From: Mimachlamys varia
Taxonomy: Eukaryota > Mollusca > Bivalvia > Pectinida > Pectinidae
DNA length: 64,000 bases
Assembly (NCBI GenBank): GCA_947623455.1
Contig: OX392541.1
Span: 9,180,719 to 9,244,718 of the forward strand
Direction of reading: 5' to 3'
Shown here: positions 10,489 through 21,603 of the stretch, piece by piece
Position numbering within the stretch: the stretch's first letter is position 1
Layout of the letters: every line of letters starts with the position of its first letter
Program-made: the position numbers and the translations under genes
The notes under the pieces: model-generated
The model's database searches: none
The model's input: the letters and a program-made list of their open reading frames with translations, nothing else
Told to the model about the DNA's origin: nothing

Positions 10489-12765
10489 ATGTTGAAGTTT
10501 GCCAGCAACAAGTTAAAGATAACTCATTTGCTTCTGATACAACAGCTAAATATAAAGAGTCTGTTTTACGTCTTCTTCGCAGTTTTGTTGTTCGGATTTC
10601 TCGGATTTCTACTTAACTTTTCTTATATGATTCAAAAAACCGATATCATTATTGTGACTGGAAAAACAGCTATCAAACAGGAATTTCGGAAAACTTTGGA
10701 AGAGGTTGAACATGAAAATAACGATACCGAAACAGATTATGAAATAGAAGCAGACGGGTCATTGGACGATAGTTTTTATGATGAACGATTTGACGATATG
10801 GAAATACCCCTACCGTCTGTCTTCGTAGAACCTGAGGAGGAAGAAGGCGTTAATGAAACTTCTCGTCAATATCTATCATACAACGACAGTTTTTCTTATC
10901 CGTTGGAAATAGACTTGGAACGCCTTGTAAACAATCTGATATTGTTCAAACAGCGCATACCGTATCGTCAGATAAACCCTCACCCATACACCTTCATCCA
11001 TCCGCCTCCGAAATGTCATTTTCCGCCTCATAACAACAGAACGAAAACTGTTTTGGTGCTTATTAAATCTGCCGTGTCAAATATGGAGCTAAGAGCGGCT
11101 GCGCGAGCGATGTGGAGGGACTTGCGTGACCCGTATGTCTGGCGCGTGTTCATGTTAGGTTACAATGGGTCCTATCAGGCCCTTGTGGACGAGGAGGTCC
11201 GCCAGTACAACGACATTGTCCAAGAGAACTTTTTGGACGCCTATATGAATAATACTTTGAAAACGGTTATGTCCTACAACTGGGCAATGAAGAGCTGTTG
11301 GGAGGCCGACATGTTGTTCTTCCTGGATGACGATTACCACGTCCAGCCTCACGCTTTAATCAAATACATCAGAACAATTGAAAAGACAAAGAAAACCGGA
11401 GTGTATCTGGGTTCAACAGCTTTAGCCGCGAAACCGGAACGGGGTGAAAAATCAAAATGGAAAACAGGGTTTCATGAATACCCATACGATCAATTTCCGC
11501 CATATATTGGAGGCGGGGCGTATTTGCTTTCCAAGGATGTGGCAAGGAAATTTAAGGTTGCATTTCCATACGTAAAATATTTAGGTATAGATGATGTGTA
11601 TCTAGGTATTGTAGCTAAAAAACTTGCTATTACCCCGAAATATGACGCTCATTTTTCAAGTCTCTCCAACAGTTCATTGGCTAAGGAATGTTCGCACGAC
11701 CCAGCAGAGCTTGTGTCTGGAAATTGCCAAATAGCGGATAGAAAACGCCGGCTTCAATTGAAACCAGCAATCCCATTGCCTGATGGTAGATTTCTTACAG
11801 ACAACTCAACATTCAACTATCCAATGATGATTAACATGACAAAACTAGTGAACGATAAACTATTACGTCATAAAGATTCTAGCATTCCACCAATCAACCC
11901 CCACCCCTACAACTACGTCCATCGTCCAAACAGATGTTCATTTCTGCATGCGGACAAACGTGTTAAAAATGTTCTTCTTTTAGTGAAGTCTTACTCGGCC
12001 AACGTAGAAGAACGTTTATATATGAGAAAATTATGGGCCATCCATCGAGACTATAATTTCAAGAAGGTATTTCTGTTGGGGCTAGGGTTGGGCCGCTCGA
12101 AACAATCATTGGTTGACGAGGAAAGCCGGAAGTACCGTGACGTCATTCAGGAAGACTTCCGGGACGATTATATGAACAGTTCCCGAAAAACAATAATGGG
12201 ATTTAATTGGGCAGCCAAGTTCTGTGCTCAAGTAGATTTCATTGTTGTTTTGAAGGAAGGATATAATATAGATATCAACAAAACTTTGAAATACTTACGG
12301 AATGTTTTGCCAAGTAAACAAACGTCGGACATTTTTAGAGGAAAGATCGTTAAAAACGCATATCCAACTCGCGACGAAGAATCTAGGTTATTCCTGTCAC
12401 GGAAAATGTATCCCATGGAAAAGTTCCCGCCATTCCTTAATGAAAAGCTTTTTGTGGTATCCGCGGACGTAGCTTGGAAATTCCGAATTGCATTTCCGTT
12501 TGTTCAGTATTTTGGACGAAGTGACGTGTACTTAGGGTTTGTAGCGAGGAAATTACAAATAAAACCAAAAGAGGACAGTATGTTTGTTGATCCTCCGAAG
12601 CTCGAGGCAGTAGCAGAGTGCCCGGATCCAAATATTGCAAAAATAACTACGAAGGAATGCATTTCATCAAAGGATTTACTCAAAACCCAACCTACGTTAA
12701 AAAAAGTCAAAGTAATAAGAAAAGTTAATATCAAATCAAAATTATCTGCTGTAGATGTAACGTGA
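10489..12765 (+). CDS. Tandem two-domain GT31 beta-1,3-glycosyltransferase; domain 2 catalytically dead
   Basis: A 758-aa type II membrane protein: signal anchor at about 25-43, an acidic stem to about 125, then two GT31 (Galactosyl_T) units at about 165-415 and 470-715. Unit 1 has the family landmarks RAMW, FMLGY, DEE, ENFLDAYMNNTLKT, a metal-binding DDD at 280-282 followed by YHV, PPYIGGGAY and IDDVYLG. Closest recalled relatives are brainiac-type beta-1,3-GlcNAc/Gal transferases, which extend glycolipid or glycoprotein chains in the Golgi. In unit 2 the DDD is replaced by KEG (589-591), the GGGAY loop is NEKLF, and IDDVYLG is RSDVYLG, so it should not bind the metal-sugar nucleotide normally. 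Each unit is preceded by an INPHPY block. The CDS has no intron. The stop codon is followed at once by AATAAA. Donor and acceptor sugars cannot be read from sequence. Confidence 0.93.
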   Translation: MLKFASNKLKITHLLLIQQLNIKSLFYVFFAVLLFGFLGFLLNFSYMIQKTDIIIVTGKTAIKQEFRKTLEEVEHENNDTETDYEIEADGSLDDSFYDERFDDMEIPLPSVFVEPEEEEGVNETSRQYLSYNDSFSYPLEIDLERLVNNLILFKQRIPYRQINPHPYTFIHPPPKCHFPPHNNRTKTVLVLIKSAVSNMELRAAARAMWRDLRDPYVWRVFMLGYNGSYQALVDEEVRQYNDIVQENFLDAYMNNTLKTVMSYNWAMKSCWEADMLFFLDDDYHVQPHALIKYIRTIEKTKKTGVYLGSTALAAKPERGEKSKWKTGFHEYPYDQFPPYIGGGAYLLSKDVARKFKVAFPYVKYLGIDDVYLGIVAKKLAITPKYDAHFSSLSNSSLAKECSHDPAELVSGNCQIADRKRRLQLKPAIPLPDGRFLTDNSTFNYPMMINMTKLVNDKLLRHKDSSIPPINPHPYNYVHRPNRCSFLHADKRVKNVLLLVKSYSANVEERLYMRKLWAIHRDYNFKKVFLLGLGLGRSKQSLVDEESRKYRDVIQEDFRDDYMNSSRKTIMGFNWAAKFCAQVDFIVVLKEGYNIDINKTLKYLRNVLPSKQTSDIFRGKIVKNAYPTRDEESRLFLSRKMYPMEKFPPFLNEKLFVVSADVAWKFRIAFPFVQYFGRSDVYLGFVARKLQIKPKEDSMFVDPPKLEAVAECPDPNIAKITTKECISSKDLLKTQPTLKKVKVIRKVNIKSKLSAVDVT

Positions 12766-12771
12766 AATAAA
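12766..12771 (+). terminator. Poly(A) signal abutting the stop codon
   Basis: AATAAA begins at the base after TGA of the 758-aa gene and is followed by T/GT-rich DNA. It would give a very short 3'UTR. A later signal is possible. Confidence 0.45.
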
Positions 12772-14131
12772 AATGTAACACATTAGTTTTAATCTTTTCG
12801 TTTGGTTATTTTAATCGTCGTCATGAATTGTTGATTTTATTATGGAATAATTTAATCTTGCTTGAAACAAGTTTTTTCATTGGTTTAAAAAAATATGTTA
12901 TCAGCTTATGACGTAAAAATGACGTCGCTGTTTATAACGTCGCTTTTGACTGGCTGATGCAGCAGTGTATTAACATGTAAGAGAAAAGAGTCCATCAATA
13001 CAGTGAATTTTCGCAGGGTATAGATTAAATTATAAATCCTTATCCTTAAACAATGCTTCCGGCCTATTGAACAGACGACAAATATATTTTGATTGCAATT
13101 TTACCAGTGAAATATTGAAAATTATTCATTCTGTAAATGAACTAAAAAAACCGAATATTTTCACACGTGAAAAATTCCGTTTTTTGGGGTGAAAATATCA
13201 CTTTTTACGATTTGATTAATCAAAACACTGCTTACGACAATGCAGTAAATGAAAAATCTGCCCGAGTAGGTTTTGCTATAAAAATGTAACAACAGAATAT
13301 CTAACAGTATCTTCAGTTATACCAAATCTATTTCAACAACGAGGCTAACTTCTTATTAATTTTTTCATTCCTGCTGCGCACTCGTGGGAAATATCAAAAT
13401 ATTAGCCCCACTCGTGAAATATATTTGATATTACTGTATTCGTGACGTCATGTCATTATTGAGCCATTATGACGTCACGTCGCGTGATATGTTATGGAAG
13501 ATAGATTTTTTCTTACATAGCTTTCTTATATGGGCAAACTCTATCCAACATGGCGAGATATGAGAGAAAATAAGTTCCATATTGTAGGGAAACGTGCCAA
13601 TGGAGACTTGAAGATGTACTTCTCGTTAAAGGCTGCCAAATACCACTTCGATTAGTGTTTTTGGTACATTAATTGTTTGTTAAATGTCATATCTCCAATC
13701 ACATAGTTAAAACTACCCCAGGCGTATCGAAACTCCTCAAACGACTTGTTTAACTTAAAACTCCGTTATCGTTCTTAAGTAATTTACAATGTGTACTGAC
13801 TCACAAAAGACGTTACTGTTTAGGTTTTGTTTACAAATAGATTGCTGATAATTATGAACTGATTCACCGATTTAACTGAATATTTGAAGCAGATAGTATT
13901 TAAGATGGCTCTTAAAGCACCGTGTCTTTGATATTGTCACTTTAAATGTCGATATCCGTGAAATGTTTTTTGTTTTATTATCTATATAGGAGGACACGAT
14001 AATGACCTGTCAATACATATTGAATGCTCCAGTACAGAAAATCTGATTTTAACGGATATTCTGTTTTAAATGTATAAGAAATATTTTATGTCTTGAAGGG
14101 AATTTTTTTGCTGCAAGAACCAGCTAGAAAG
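12772..14131. other. Intergenic DNA with palindromic, CRE-like segments
   Basis: No gene is seen. 12905-12960 and 13370-13500 contain inverted TGACGTCA/ATGACGTCAC-type words and ACTCGTG...AAATATATTTGATAT, resembling the foldback at 43856-43966. This suggests decayed copies of that element. A strong donor, AGAAAG|GTAAGAAG, at 14131 may end a 5'UTR exon of the next GT31 gene. Confidence 0.4.
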
Positions 14132-14616
14132 GTAAGAAGCAGTTTCTATATATAATTATGAAAAAATAAGTAGATTGTCGGTAGCATATAAAACATATAT
14201 ATTAATTAGTTGCTATCTCTGTTTAATATCAAATAAGCATAGGTATAACCTTAAGTTACCCCATACAACTGTTTTATAGGCGGTTCTGGTTGATATATTA
14301 CAGTGTTCATTGTTTTATCATGACAGTTTCATATATAAATAGTATACATACAGCCATATTTAGAAAAATTTGAAACGTGTGTTGACAATAGCAGGGATGT
14401 GTCGCTCATCTGATATAGTTTGTTCAAACAATTTACCATAGCTGAAATAACAAATGATAGACCTGTTGAACTGATACTACGAAAAGGAAATTCAAACCAT
14501 TTCAGATCATCGAAATACTTTAGTGTGAAAGAAAACACTTCCATGGAATTGTCATCGAAGAAAAACAAATTGAATCATAGGATTAATCGGCAACATTTGT
14601 TTATTTCTCATTGCAG
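14132..14616 (+). other. Candidate 5'UTR intron of the 652-aa gene
   Basis: The donor GTAAGAAG follows AGAAAG and the acceptor TTTCTCATTGCAG lies 20 bp before the ATG. The pair fits GT-AG rules and matches the acceptor-before-ATG pattern of the neighbouring GT31 genes. Confidence 0.45.
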
Positions 14617-14636
14617 AAGTTTCTTAACTTTCAACC

Positions 14637-16595
14637 ATGGATTTGGTTCTATTGCATTATCAAGCGATCAGAAACAAACTGCTGCAGGTATTTTTCCTGT
14701 TCATGAGGAGGAGCGTTATTGTGAAAGCTATAGGTATCCTCATGGTATTTGCGATGCTCGAATGTATCTACAAGATAAACTTTGCTATTTTGGAGCAGGT
14801 TCCCGATAACACGAAAGATCGACGCACTGTTGTGGATTGTCAGTTCTCCGGAAGACATTCAAAACGTCTTTGTCCCGGTAATGTTATCATCTCTGTAAAC
14901 ACAAGTAGTTCTAACGAAGCGTCATATAGTACCATTTCAACTCAAAGTCAGCTCAAAGCCATTTCAAACGTCACTACAGTTACACCAGAGGAACAGAGGA
15001 AATCTTTGACAGATTTGAACATTACTGCTGTCTTAGAAAATATACAAATTGGTGGTTCACCCTTCCCACCCACGAACCCACATCCGTATAAACTTATCTC
15101 CCTGCCAAGTGACTGTAATTTTCACGCAAACCGCTCAAAAATCTTAATTCTTATGTACTCCCGACCTGGAAATTATCATAATAGGAAGGTCTTTAGAAGG
15201 ACATGGGGACAGCTGAGTGATCGAGATACCCGTCTCGTGTTCCTCCTGGGGTTTGTTGAGGACGACCAATATATGATTGATGAGGAGAGTGACAGGTACA
15301 AGGATATCCTACAGGAGGATTTCCTTGATTCCTACAAGAACAGTACAGCTAAGTTTATAATGGGATATAACTGGGCCACCAAGCATTGTCCTAAAGCTGA
15401 CGTCATCCTCAGTGTTAACGAGACGCTGCAATTAAAATCGGACAACTTGTTCGAGTACATAAGAGACTTACTAACAAGTAAGCCAGCATCCGTATTTCGA
15501 GGGGATATTGTACCATCAAAACACCATGGTGAACTCGATTTCCCTGGTAACACCGCCGAGACTAAAGTTACCTATTCCAATGTAAAACTCGTGTCACGTG
15601 ATGTAGCAAAACAGTTCCAAATGATTTTTCCCTATGTCAAAAGTAGTGGCAGTGATCTAAATGATTACCTAGGAAATGTTGCAAATATTTTGTCAATTAA
15701 GCAGGCTTATGATCCTTATCTTGATCCTGCAAATCCTTTATCATTCTTTGCATCAGGTGGTGAAAATTCTGCTAGACAATTACGTTCCTATCCCCTTAAT
15801 ATAAACTTTAAACAACTCGTGAAACGAAAAGTTCAGAATGGCGAAGAGATACCTCAAACACCAATAAACAAACAAATGAAACCGCTTGTACACAATGCAA
15901 CTCGATGTAACTTTACCGCAAAAGGAAACGACGTCACAAACTTTCTTGTAGTCATCTGGTCTGATCCTTTTGACACAGAGCAACGGTCAGCCATTCGAGA
16001 GATGTGGAAAGATGTTGACATCAGAACCGTTAGACAGGTATTTGTGCTTGGGTCAGTCGATATTCATCAGAAAGACATAAACATTGAAAATAACATTCAT
16101 GGTGATATGATACAGGTTGCTGAAGAGAAAGACGAATTCTTTCATACCATAAAAACAGTAGCAACGTTTTCGTGGATTGTACAAAATTGCAAAAACGCTG
16201 ATTTTATTATATTTCTTGATGGAAATATCAATGTTGATATAGATATGATAACTGTGTTTATGGCGAAACTTATTAAGACTAAAAACAATAATAATGGAGT
16301 TTTTCTTGGACATGTTGTGGATGAAAGAAAACCTGATAGACGACAAGGTTCACCTTTATATGTAAGCGAGAAATATTACCCTTTTGATCAAGTTCCGCCG
16401 TCTGTGATTGGCTCAAATTACGTCATGTCGTTTGACATGGTAAGGTCTTTTCATGTTATCTTTCCCTTCGTCAAATACTGTCCTAATGTCGATCTGTATC
16501 TTGGGATAGTAGCCAGTAAACTGATGATATTACCGAAACATGATCCCCATTTTGATAGGAGGAACCAAACCTCATTCTTAAAAGATAACCCATGA
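14637..16595 (+). CDS. Tandem two-domain GT31-like protein, both domains lacking the DDD motif
   Basis: A 652-aa protein with a hydrophobic anchor at about 27-47 and two GT31-fold units at about 145-365 and 405-650. Both keep structural landmarks (FLLGF, DEESDRYKDILQEDFLDSY, IMGYNWATKHC in unit 1; REMW, FVLG, YPFDQVPP, VDLYLGIVASKL in unit 2). The catalytic triplet is NET at 261-263 in unit 1, which creates an N-glycosylation sequon, and DGN at 528-530 in unit 2. The GGGAY loop is lost in unit 1 and altered in unit 2, and both units lack the family's ECSH...C tail. The frame is intact over 1.9 kb, so it is probably a maintained pseudoenzyme rather than a pseudogene. The start follows an acceptor (CATTGCAG, exon from 14617) and has CAACCATGG; residue 23 is an alternative Met. 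Confidence 0.88.
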   Translation: MDLVLLHYQAIRNKLLQVFFLFMRRSVIVKAIGILMVFAMLECIYKINFAILEQVPDNTKDRRTVVDCQFSGRHSKRLCPGNVIISVNTSSSNEASYSTISTQSQLKAISNVTTVTPEEQRKSLTDLNITAVLENIQIGGSPFPPTNPHPYKLISLPSDCNFHANRSKILILMYSRPGNYHNRKVFRRTWGQLSDRDTRLVFLLGFVEDDQYMIDEESDRYKDILQEDFLDSYKNSTAKFIMGYNWATKHCPKADVILSVNETLQLKSDNLFEYIRDLLTSKPASVFRGDIVPSKHHGELDFPGNTAETKVTYSNVKLVSRDVAKQFQMIFPYVKSSGSDLNDYLGNVANILSIKQAYDPYLDPANPLSFFASGGENSARQLRSYPLNINFKQLVKRKVQNGEEIPQTPINKQMKPLVHNATRCNFTAKGNDVTNFLVVIWSDPFDTEQRSAIREMWKDVDIRTVRQVFVLGSVDIHQKDINIENNIHGDMIQVAEEKDEFFHTIKTVATFSWIVQNCKNADFIIFLDGNINVDIDMITVFMAKLIKTKNNNNGVFLGHVVDERKPDRRQGSPLYVSEKYYPFDQVPPSVIGSNYVMSFDMVRSFHVIFPFVKYCPNVDLYLGIVASKLMILPKHDPHFDRRNQTSFLKDNP

Positions 16596-16703
16596 CTTTG
16601 TAGATTCTTATTGAGTCTTATCACTGTAATTAAGAATATTATCAGATTCATTAAAATTAGCATTGTTGAATGATTTCCGAGTTTGTTTAAATACACATGC
16701 AGA

Positions 16704-16709
16704 AATAAA
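16704..16709 (+). terminator. Poly(A) signal of the 652-aa gene
   Basis: AATAAA lies about 110 bp after the stop and is followed 25-40 bp later by GT/T-rich sequence. Confidence 0.5.
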
Positions 16710-18184
16710 ACCTACTCTATTTTAAACAGTGTATCACGTTCTGGTCTTTATTTGGAAACATACTGTCCAAGGGATGTAACTCTGGCGGACAAACATGCTC
16801 TGTAACGTTTCTGGCTATATGTTATTCAATACCAATTTTATTCTAAATATCAATCTTGTAAAATTTTCCCCAAACATAGAAAATTTTATTTACAAGCGGT
16901 TCAGCGCTGCATCGAAAACAAAAACAAACGAAAAAAAACACGTAACCAGATAAAAGGAGGGCATTTTCGAGTAGTTGATATACATTTTGAGTATAATAAT
17001 ATGCTATATGAAGAAAAAATCAATCCAGTTCCTTCAAGATATGAAAATAATTGAATATAAGAATTTCGTTATAAACCATTGCAACATTTGTTTCTAGTAT
17101 TGGTGAGTTCGTGTATTTCCATGATTTACGTTTAATACAGCCTATGTTCACCACTGCCTGTTTAAGATAACACAACTAACGTTCATTATAACATATATTA
17201 GTATGTGCGCGTTCATATGAGACATTTCAGTTGGAATATTTCAACCATGGCTAAATCCTGAATTGTAGTTCTATCAAAACACTTTGCTCTACTTGGGATC
17301 GACTGTCTTTTTTCACAGGTTAAAATTGTCCCAAACATACATTTTAAACTTCTTTTAAATATGGTCAAGGTTTAACATGGTTTATGACTCTTAATGATGT
17401 GAGTAATGTACAAATTGTATAGGCCTGGCAAGATTATTGGACTGGAACTAACGTCATTTATACAATTGAGGTATGTGTACTGTATGCTATAGTGCCTTAA
17501 TATAACTGTGATCAGTAGCTTTGTTTCACTTCCTTTGCATTCCGACTTAGAATAAGTAAATTGTTAGTCACAAGATTTACATAATAAAATACGTACCGTC
17601 ATACATTGTTTTGGAACGAAAATAAAGCAAACAATTAGTCGTTACAACTAACAAGACTACGGTTTATAAAACACTGTTAGCTTAACTGGAAAATGTTTAA
17701 ATGGAGATTTCGGAAAATGTCTATAGAAACACTATTTGATTATCTTAACTTATCTAATGAGAATTATTTAAAATGAATATGATATTGAGTTGTCATAAAA
17801 AAAATGTATCTCCCGCCCCCCAAAAAACACAACAACTACAACAACGAAAAAACACTGGTTAATAGACTTGTTATAACACGATCTTTAAACAATGTGGAGG
17901 GTCGTGATAATGATCAAAAGATAACGTTTAACTAAGTCACAGTCGTGATTCCACGTGACCGACACAACTAGACAATATACAAAAGAGGTCAAACCTAAAC
18001 GTGACCGAGACTACATACACCTAACGGTTGTTCACAGTTGTAGTGCAGATATAAAAAAAATAGTTTGCAGTTCCAGAGTCATGGGTGTGTACGACAAGTG
18101 CAGTATACACACTTAATGATTATTTATACACTAGCGAACTGACATCCACCGGACGTTTTTGAGACATAGGTTATCACAACAAAG
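16710..18184. other. Intergenic DNA upstream of the 374-aa gene
   Basis: No gene or named repeat is recognised. It ends with a candidate first exon: ACAAAG|GTATTT at 18184 could be the donor of a 5'UTR intron whose acceptor is TACTTTTCAG at 19393. Confidence 0.35.
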
Positions 18185-18670
18185 GTATTTATTACGTTTT
18201 TATATTCACACATTATATTTATTGTATATACAAACAGAGTTATCTTTCTTTAAAAACTAAATGTTTACAATCTGTAATATTTCTAAAATATACATGTATG
18301 TTTTAAACATATTTGAACAAAAGGTGAGTGATGAATGAGTGTTTTAAAAGAAATAATAATGTAAATATCCAGATAATATATTTAAACTATTTGCAAAAGT
18401 GTAGTTTTACACTTGTTAAGAATATTTCATTTTCATATTTGGTCCATATGTCCTTGCATGTTTGAATTCTCTGCTTTATTTAATCCTCCAGTGTTGATGC
18501 TTTTGAATATTATACATTTTATACGTGCGTTTTGGACGCTGTGGTAGATATATCAGTGATGGATGTTTATTTACCGAAAATCATCTAGTTTTAGATGTTA
18601 CATATCCAAACAAAACAAGATACAAGGACTGATTCAAGTAAAAAGTCCAGGGAAATGAAGAAAAAAAATC

Positions 18671-18897
18671 AGAGAATACCAAAGCGTCAGCAAAACCATA
18701 ATCTGAACTCAAAATCGATTAAACTAGGGGAAAAATAGGCACAAAGGAAAGATTTACATGCTGGCTCTCGTAAAAGCACAAGAGAATAAGACCAGGTGTG
18801 CCTGAAGAGTAAGCGTCTTCTGTTTCATCGACGGTACCCGCTATGTAAATCTTGGTCACATCCAAGTAAGCATCAATCCTCAAAATATAGGAAAGGA
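18671..18897 (-). mobile_element. Retroelement 3' tail (family also at 25755, 30600, 59283, 62325)
   Basis: It shares AGAGAATACC.AAGCGTCA, CTCAAAATCGATTAAAC.AGGGG, GAGAATAAGACCAGGTGT, GAAGAGTAAGCGTCTTCTG and CATCGAC with the other copies. At 30.2-30.8 kb the reverse complement of this tail follows a reverse-transcriptase-like frame, so this is read as a 5'-truncated retroelement in antisense to the GT31 gene. Confidence 0.65.
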
Positions 18898-19123
18898 TAT
18901 CCATTAGATAAATTTACGGACATTTTTTCTCTCTTTTTTTTCAGGACAGGTACCTTTAACGGCGAGATCAACATGCTGACGTCATGGAGTTGCAACCAAT
19001 CGAAGTCATTAATCTTCACGAGGAAGCTTTAAAATCCTGTTTAAAATTAGAAAAAGTGAAGGATGAGTCAGAGACGATGATGAATTCTTAAGATACAAAC
19101 ATTTAAAAGACACCTTGTTAAAA

Positions 19124-19200
19124 TGGTGAATTTGGCGATGTATAGAGGGAGACGTATAAAAAATGGTGAATTTGGCGATGTATAGAGGGAGACGTATACA
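19124..19200 (+). repeat. 40-bp tandem duplication (two copies)
   Basis: ATGGTGAATTTGGCGATG followed by TATAGAGGGAGACGTATA occurs twice, 40 bp apart, inside the presumed 5'UTR intron of the 374-aa gene. Confidence 0.7.
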
Positions 19201-19470
19201 AAAATATTAAGTGCTATGAAAATGGAAATTTAAACTGTGATGATAATAATTACGATAGCATATAAAACAAAATGTATGTTTTATGGCATTAAATCAAATG
19301 GGATAGTAGTGTGTTGCAATGTTATATAAGCAATGTGTTTCATATAATTGTTTTACCATATCGAAGATTTGCTATTTTGAGGTTACTTTTCAGGCAAAAA
19401 TAATTTCCTTTTTTTAACATAATCATAAGTAAAATTTATCTAAAAAGTGATGTAAATTGGACGTGTCATC

Positions 19471-20595
19471 ATGTTTCCGCCATTACCTAAGATAAAGCGG
19501 TTATTTTTTGCACTTTTAGGATTAATCCCCGTGTATTTATTATATATCAATACCAACGTCCACAACATGGGTATCCCTTCTCATAAAACCGATTACAGTA
19601 AATTCAACGTTAAGAAATATACTTACCCATTGACCTTCGACATTAGGGAGGTAATAGAAAAATATCTTAATGACAGCATCCCACTTCCTCAGCAACAAGT
19701 AAACCCTCACCCCTACAGTTATAAATACTCACCATCGCCTTGCAATTTCACACGTTCAAGGCAGCCCTTCACACTGGTGTTAGTCAAATCTTTTGTGGGG
19801 AGCGTTGATCAAAGAGTCGTTTTCAGAAAATTGGCAAGAAATGTTACACGTGCAGGTATCAAACTCGTATTTATGTTAGGACTTGGTGACATTTATGAAG
19901 ACAGGGTTACTGCAGAAAATGAAACATACGGGGATCTGATACAGGAAAACTTCGTAGATTCATACTCTAACAACACGTTAAAAACTATCATGGGGTTTAA
20001 CTGGGCCACAAAGTATTGCCCTGGGGCACAATTGCTAGTGTTTTTAGATGATGACTATTTTGTTAGATGGGATAAATTGGTGCACTTTCTAAACCAGTTC
20101 AGAACGAACCACACAGATATTTTTATTGGAAAGCTTGTAAGGCGAGCACATCCCTATAGGAATGTAGGATCACCATGGTATGCTGACCCGGAAGTGTATC
20201 CCTTTAGAGCGTACCCACCATACTTAGCGGGAGGAGCCTATGTCGTTTCTGATGACGTCAGCAGAAAATTCAAAATGGCGTTTTCTTACGTCAGATATAT
20301 TGGTGTAGATGACGTTTACCTCGGAATAGTTGCTCAAATATTGTCAGTATCTCCAAGACAATCTACAGAGCTGTCAAGAAGAGACCATTTAAGTATTGCA
20401 AAGGAATGCACCCATAATCCCTCGGAGTTATCGGCGGCTAAGTGTCAAACTCGTGCATTGGTTTCAATTGGATATGTTGCTAAAGAATTTGAATATACAA
20501 TAAAGGATTTAACAGATTTACTAAGAAATGGTTTGATGTTAGTTCAAAACTCATTGCATTTTTTTCAATATATAATAACATTTGGTAGGCATTAA
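19471..20595 (+). CDS. Single-domain GT31 beta-1,3-glycosyltransferase
   Basis: A 374-aa type II membrane protein: signal anchor at about 7-26, short stem, a VNPHPYSY block at 77-84 and one GT31 domain at about 98-320. Intact catalytic landmarks are FMLGLG, ENFVDSYSNNTLKT, DDD at 193-195 followed by YFV, PPYLAGGAYVVS and VDDVYLG. The tryptophan of the usual RxxW motif is alanine (A122), which is unusual but shared in kind with the 416-aa gene. The C-terminus has an extra hydrophobic amphipathic stretch (about 345-372). Length is typical of GT31 enzymes. It is the last of three plus-strand genes and faces the minus-strand arm tail-to-tail. The stop codon overlaps AATAAA. Confidence 0.92.
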   Translation: MFPPLPKIKRLFFALLGLIPVYLLYINTNVHNMGIPSHKTDYSKFNVKKYTYPLTFDIREVIEKYLNDSIPLPQQQVNPHPYSYKYSPSPCNFTRSRQPFTLVLVKSFVGSVDQRVVFRKLARNVTRAGIKLVFMLGLGDIYEDRVTAENETYGDLIQENFVDSYSNNTLKTIMGFNWATKYCPGAQLLVFLDDDYFVRWDKLVHFLNQFRTNHTDIFIGKLVRRAHPYRNVGSPWYADPEVYPFRAYPPYLAGGAYVVSDDVSRKFKMAFSYVRYIGVDDVYLGIVAQILSVSPRQSTELSRRDHLSIAKECTHNPSELSAAKCQTRALVSIGYVAKEFEYTIKDLTDLLRNGLMLVQNSLHFFQYIITFGRH

Positions 20596-20600
20596 ATAAA
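20595..20600 (+). terminator. Poly(A) signal overlapping the stop codon
   Basis: The last base of TAA is the first of AATAAA. GT-rich sequence (TTGTTGTTCTTGTG) follows 20-30 bp later. Confidence 0.5.
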
Positions 20601-20815
20601 GCTTGAATAACTTCACTTGTTGTTCTTGTGTTTTTCGCAATTTCTATTTGTATTTCATAAAATGGCCAATAGGTGTTGCGGTGTGCGATGATTTTAAATG
20701 GATTTAAACCTCAACTTATAGACAGTACCATGACTACCAAAGGCTGGTGTTTAACGAAATTTCCATCTTGTTATTTATTTATGTGCCAATTAATTACGAT
20801 AGGATAATTTTTCGT

Positions 20816-21204
20816 CAATCTGATTAAAATCATATCTTGATCTCCGCGCCGTTCCGTAAACTTCTCTCTGCTGCGTTAAGATCTGAGATAATCCCATAGG
20901 GGGTCAGGTCCCGATGACCTTTCGCATTAGCCAATCAAATCACTACTGGCAGAATATTGACAGTGGAATTTTGAGGCGACAAAGCTGGCATAAACACATT
21001 TTTCCATTTAGTCATTTCGTCACCAAAAAGTTAGTGCGGAATAATGTGACGAAATGGCTTGCTGCAAGATGACAGGTCGTTGGAAAATTATTTTAGTGTT
21101 AAGTAAAGAGGCGACAAAGGTCATCTGGACGTGACCTCTTATGGGATGTTGTCAGATCCTTGTAAAACGGAGTGAGAACAAGGATCTGTATTTTAATCAG
21201 ATTG
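20816..21204. mobile_element. MITE with 15-bp TIRs, copy 1
   Basis: The ends are CAATCTGATTAAAAT and its exact inverse. The flanks read (A/C)TTTTTCGT, an 8-bp direct repeat plus one mismatch. The interior is nearly identical to 62819-63204 (GACCTTTCG.ATTAGCCAATC, TTTAGTCATTTCGTCACC, GTGACGAAATGG, GGGATGTTGTCAGATCCTTG). It is non-coding. Confidence 0.85.
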
Positions 21205-21603
21205 CTTTTTCGTAACCCTGAATTCAATTAACATTAATACATTTTATTACATTTATCCAGGAAAACATAAGATATTTATATCAACAGAAGTTCTGTCAAA
21301 TGTATGGAGACGTCTTTGTTTATCAGTTACATCCTTGGTTCATTTAGTAAGCAAAGCTAGCCACCAGATAAAAAAGAATGATAGAACAATAGGGTTGAGT
21401 AGCTATTCAAAATGGCTCATAAATTCGTTAGTTGTCAACTCAACTTTAAGGGACGCGTTTGCCAAGTGATTGGTGACATTCTGCTAAATCCATCCCTTCA
21501 GATTTGATTGCAGGTTAAAAGTCTACGTGGGGCAGTAGCCCTGTACTGGTTGTATAATTTTTTTCCAGGAACTCGGCTTTCTCCCATAATTCAAAGGTTC
21601 AAA

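Noticed and set aside
14420..14809. 129-codon plus-strand frame overlapping the start of the 652-aa gene
   Set aside because: It crosses the proposed 5'UTR intron and is out of frame with the well-supported GT31 CDS.
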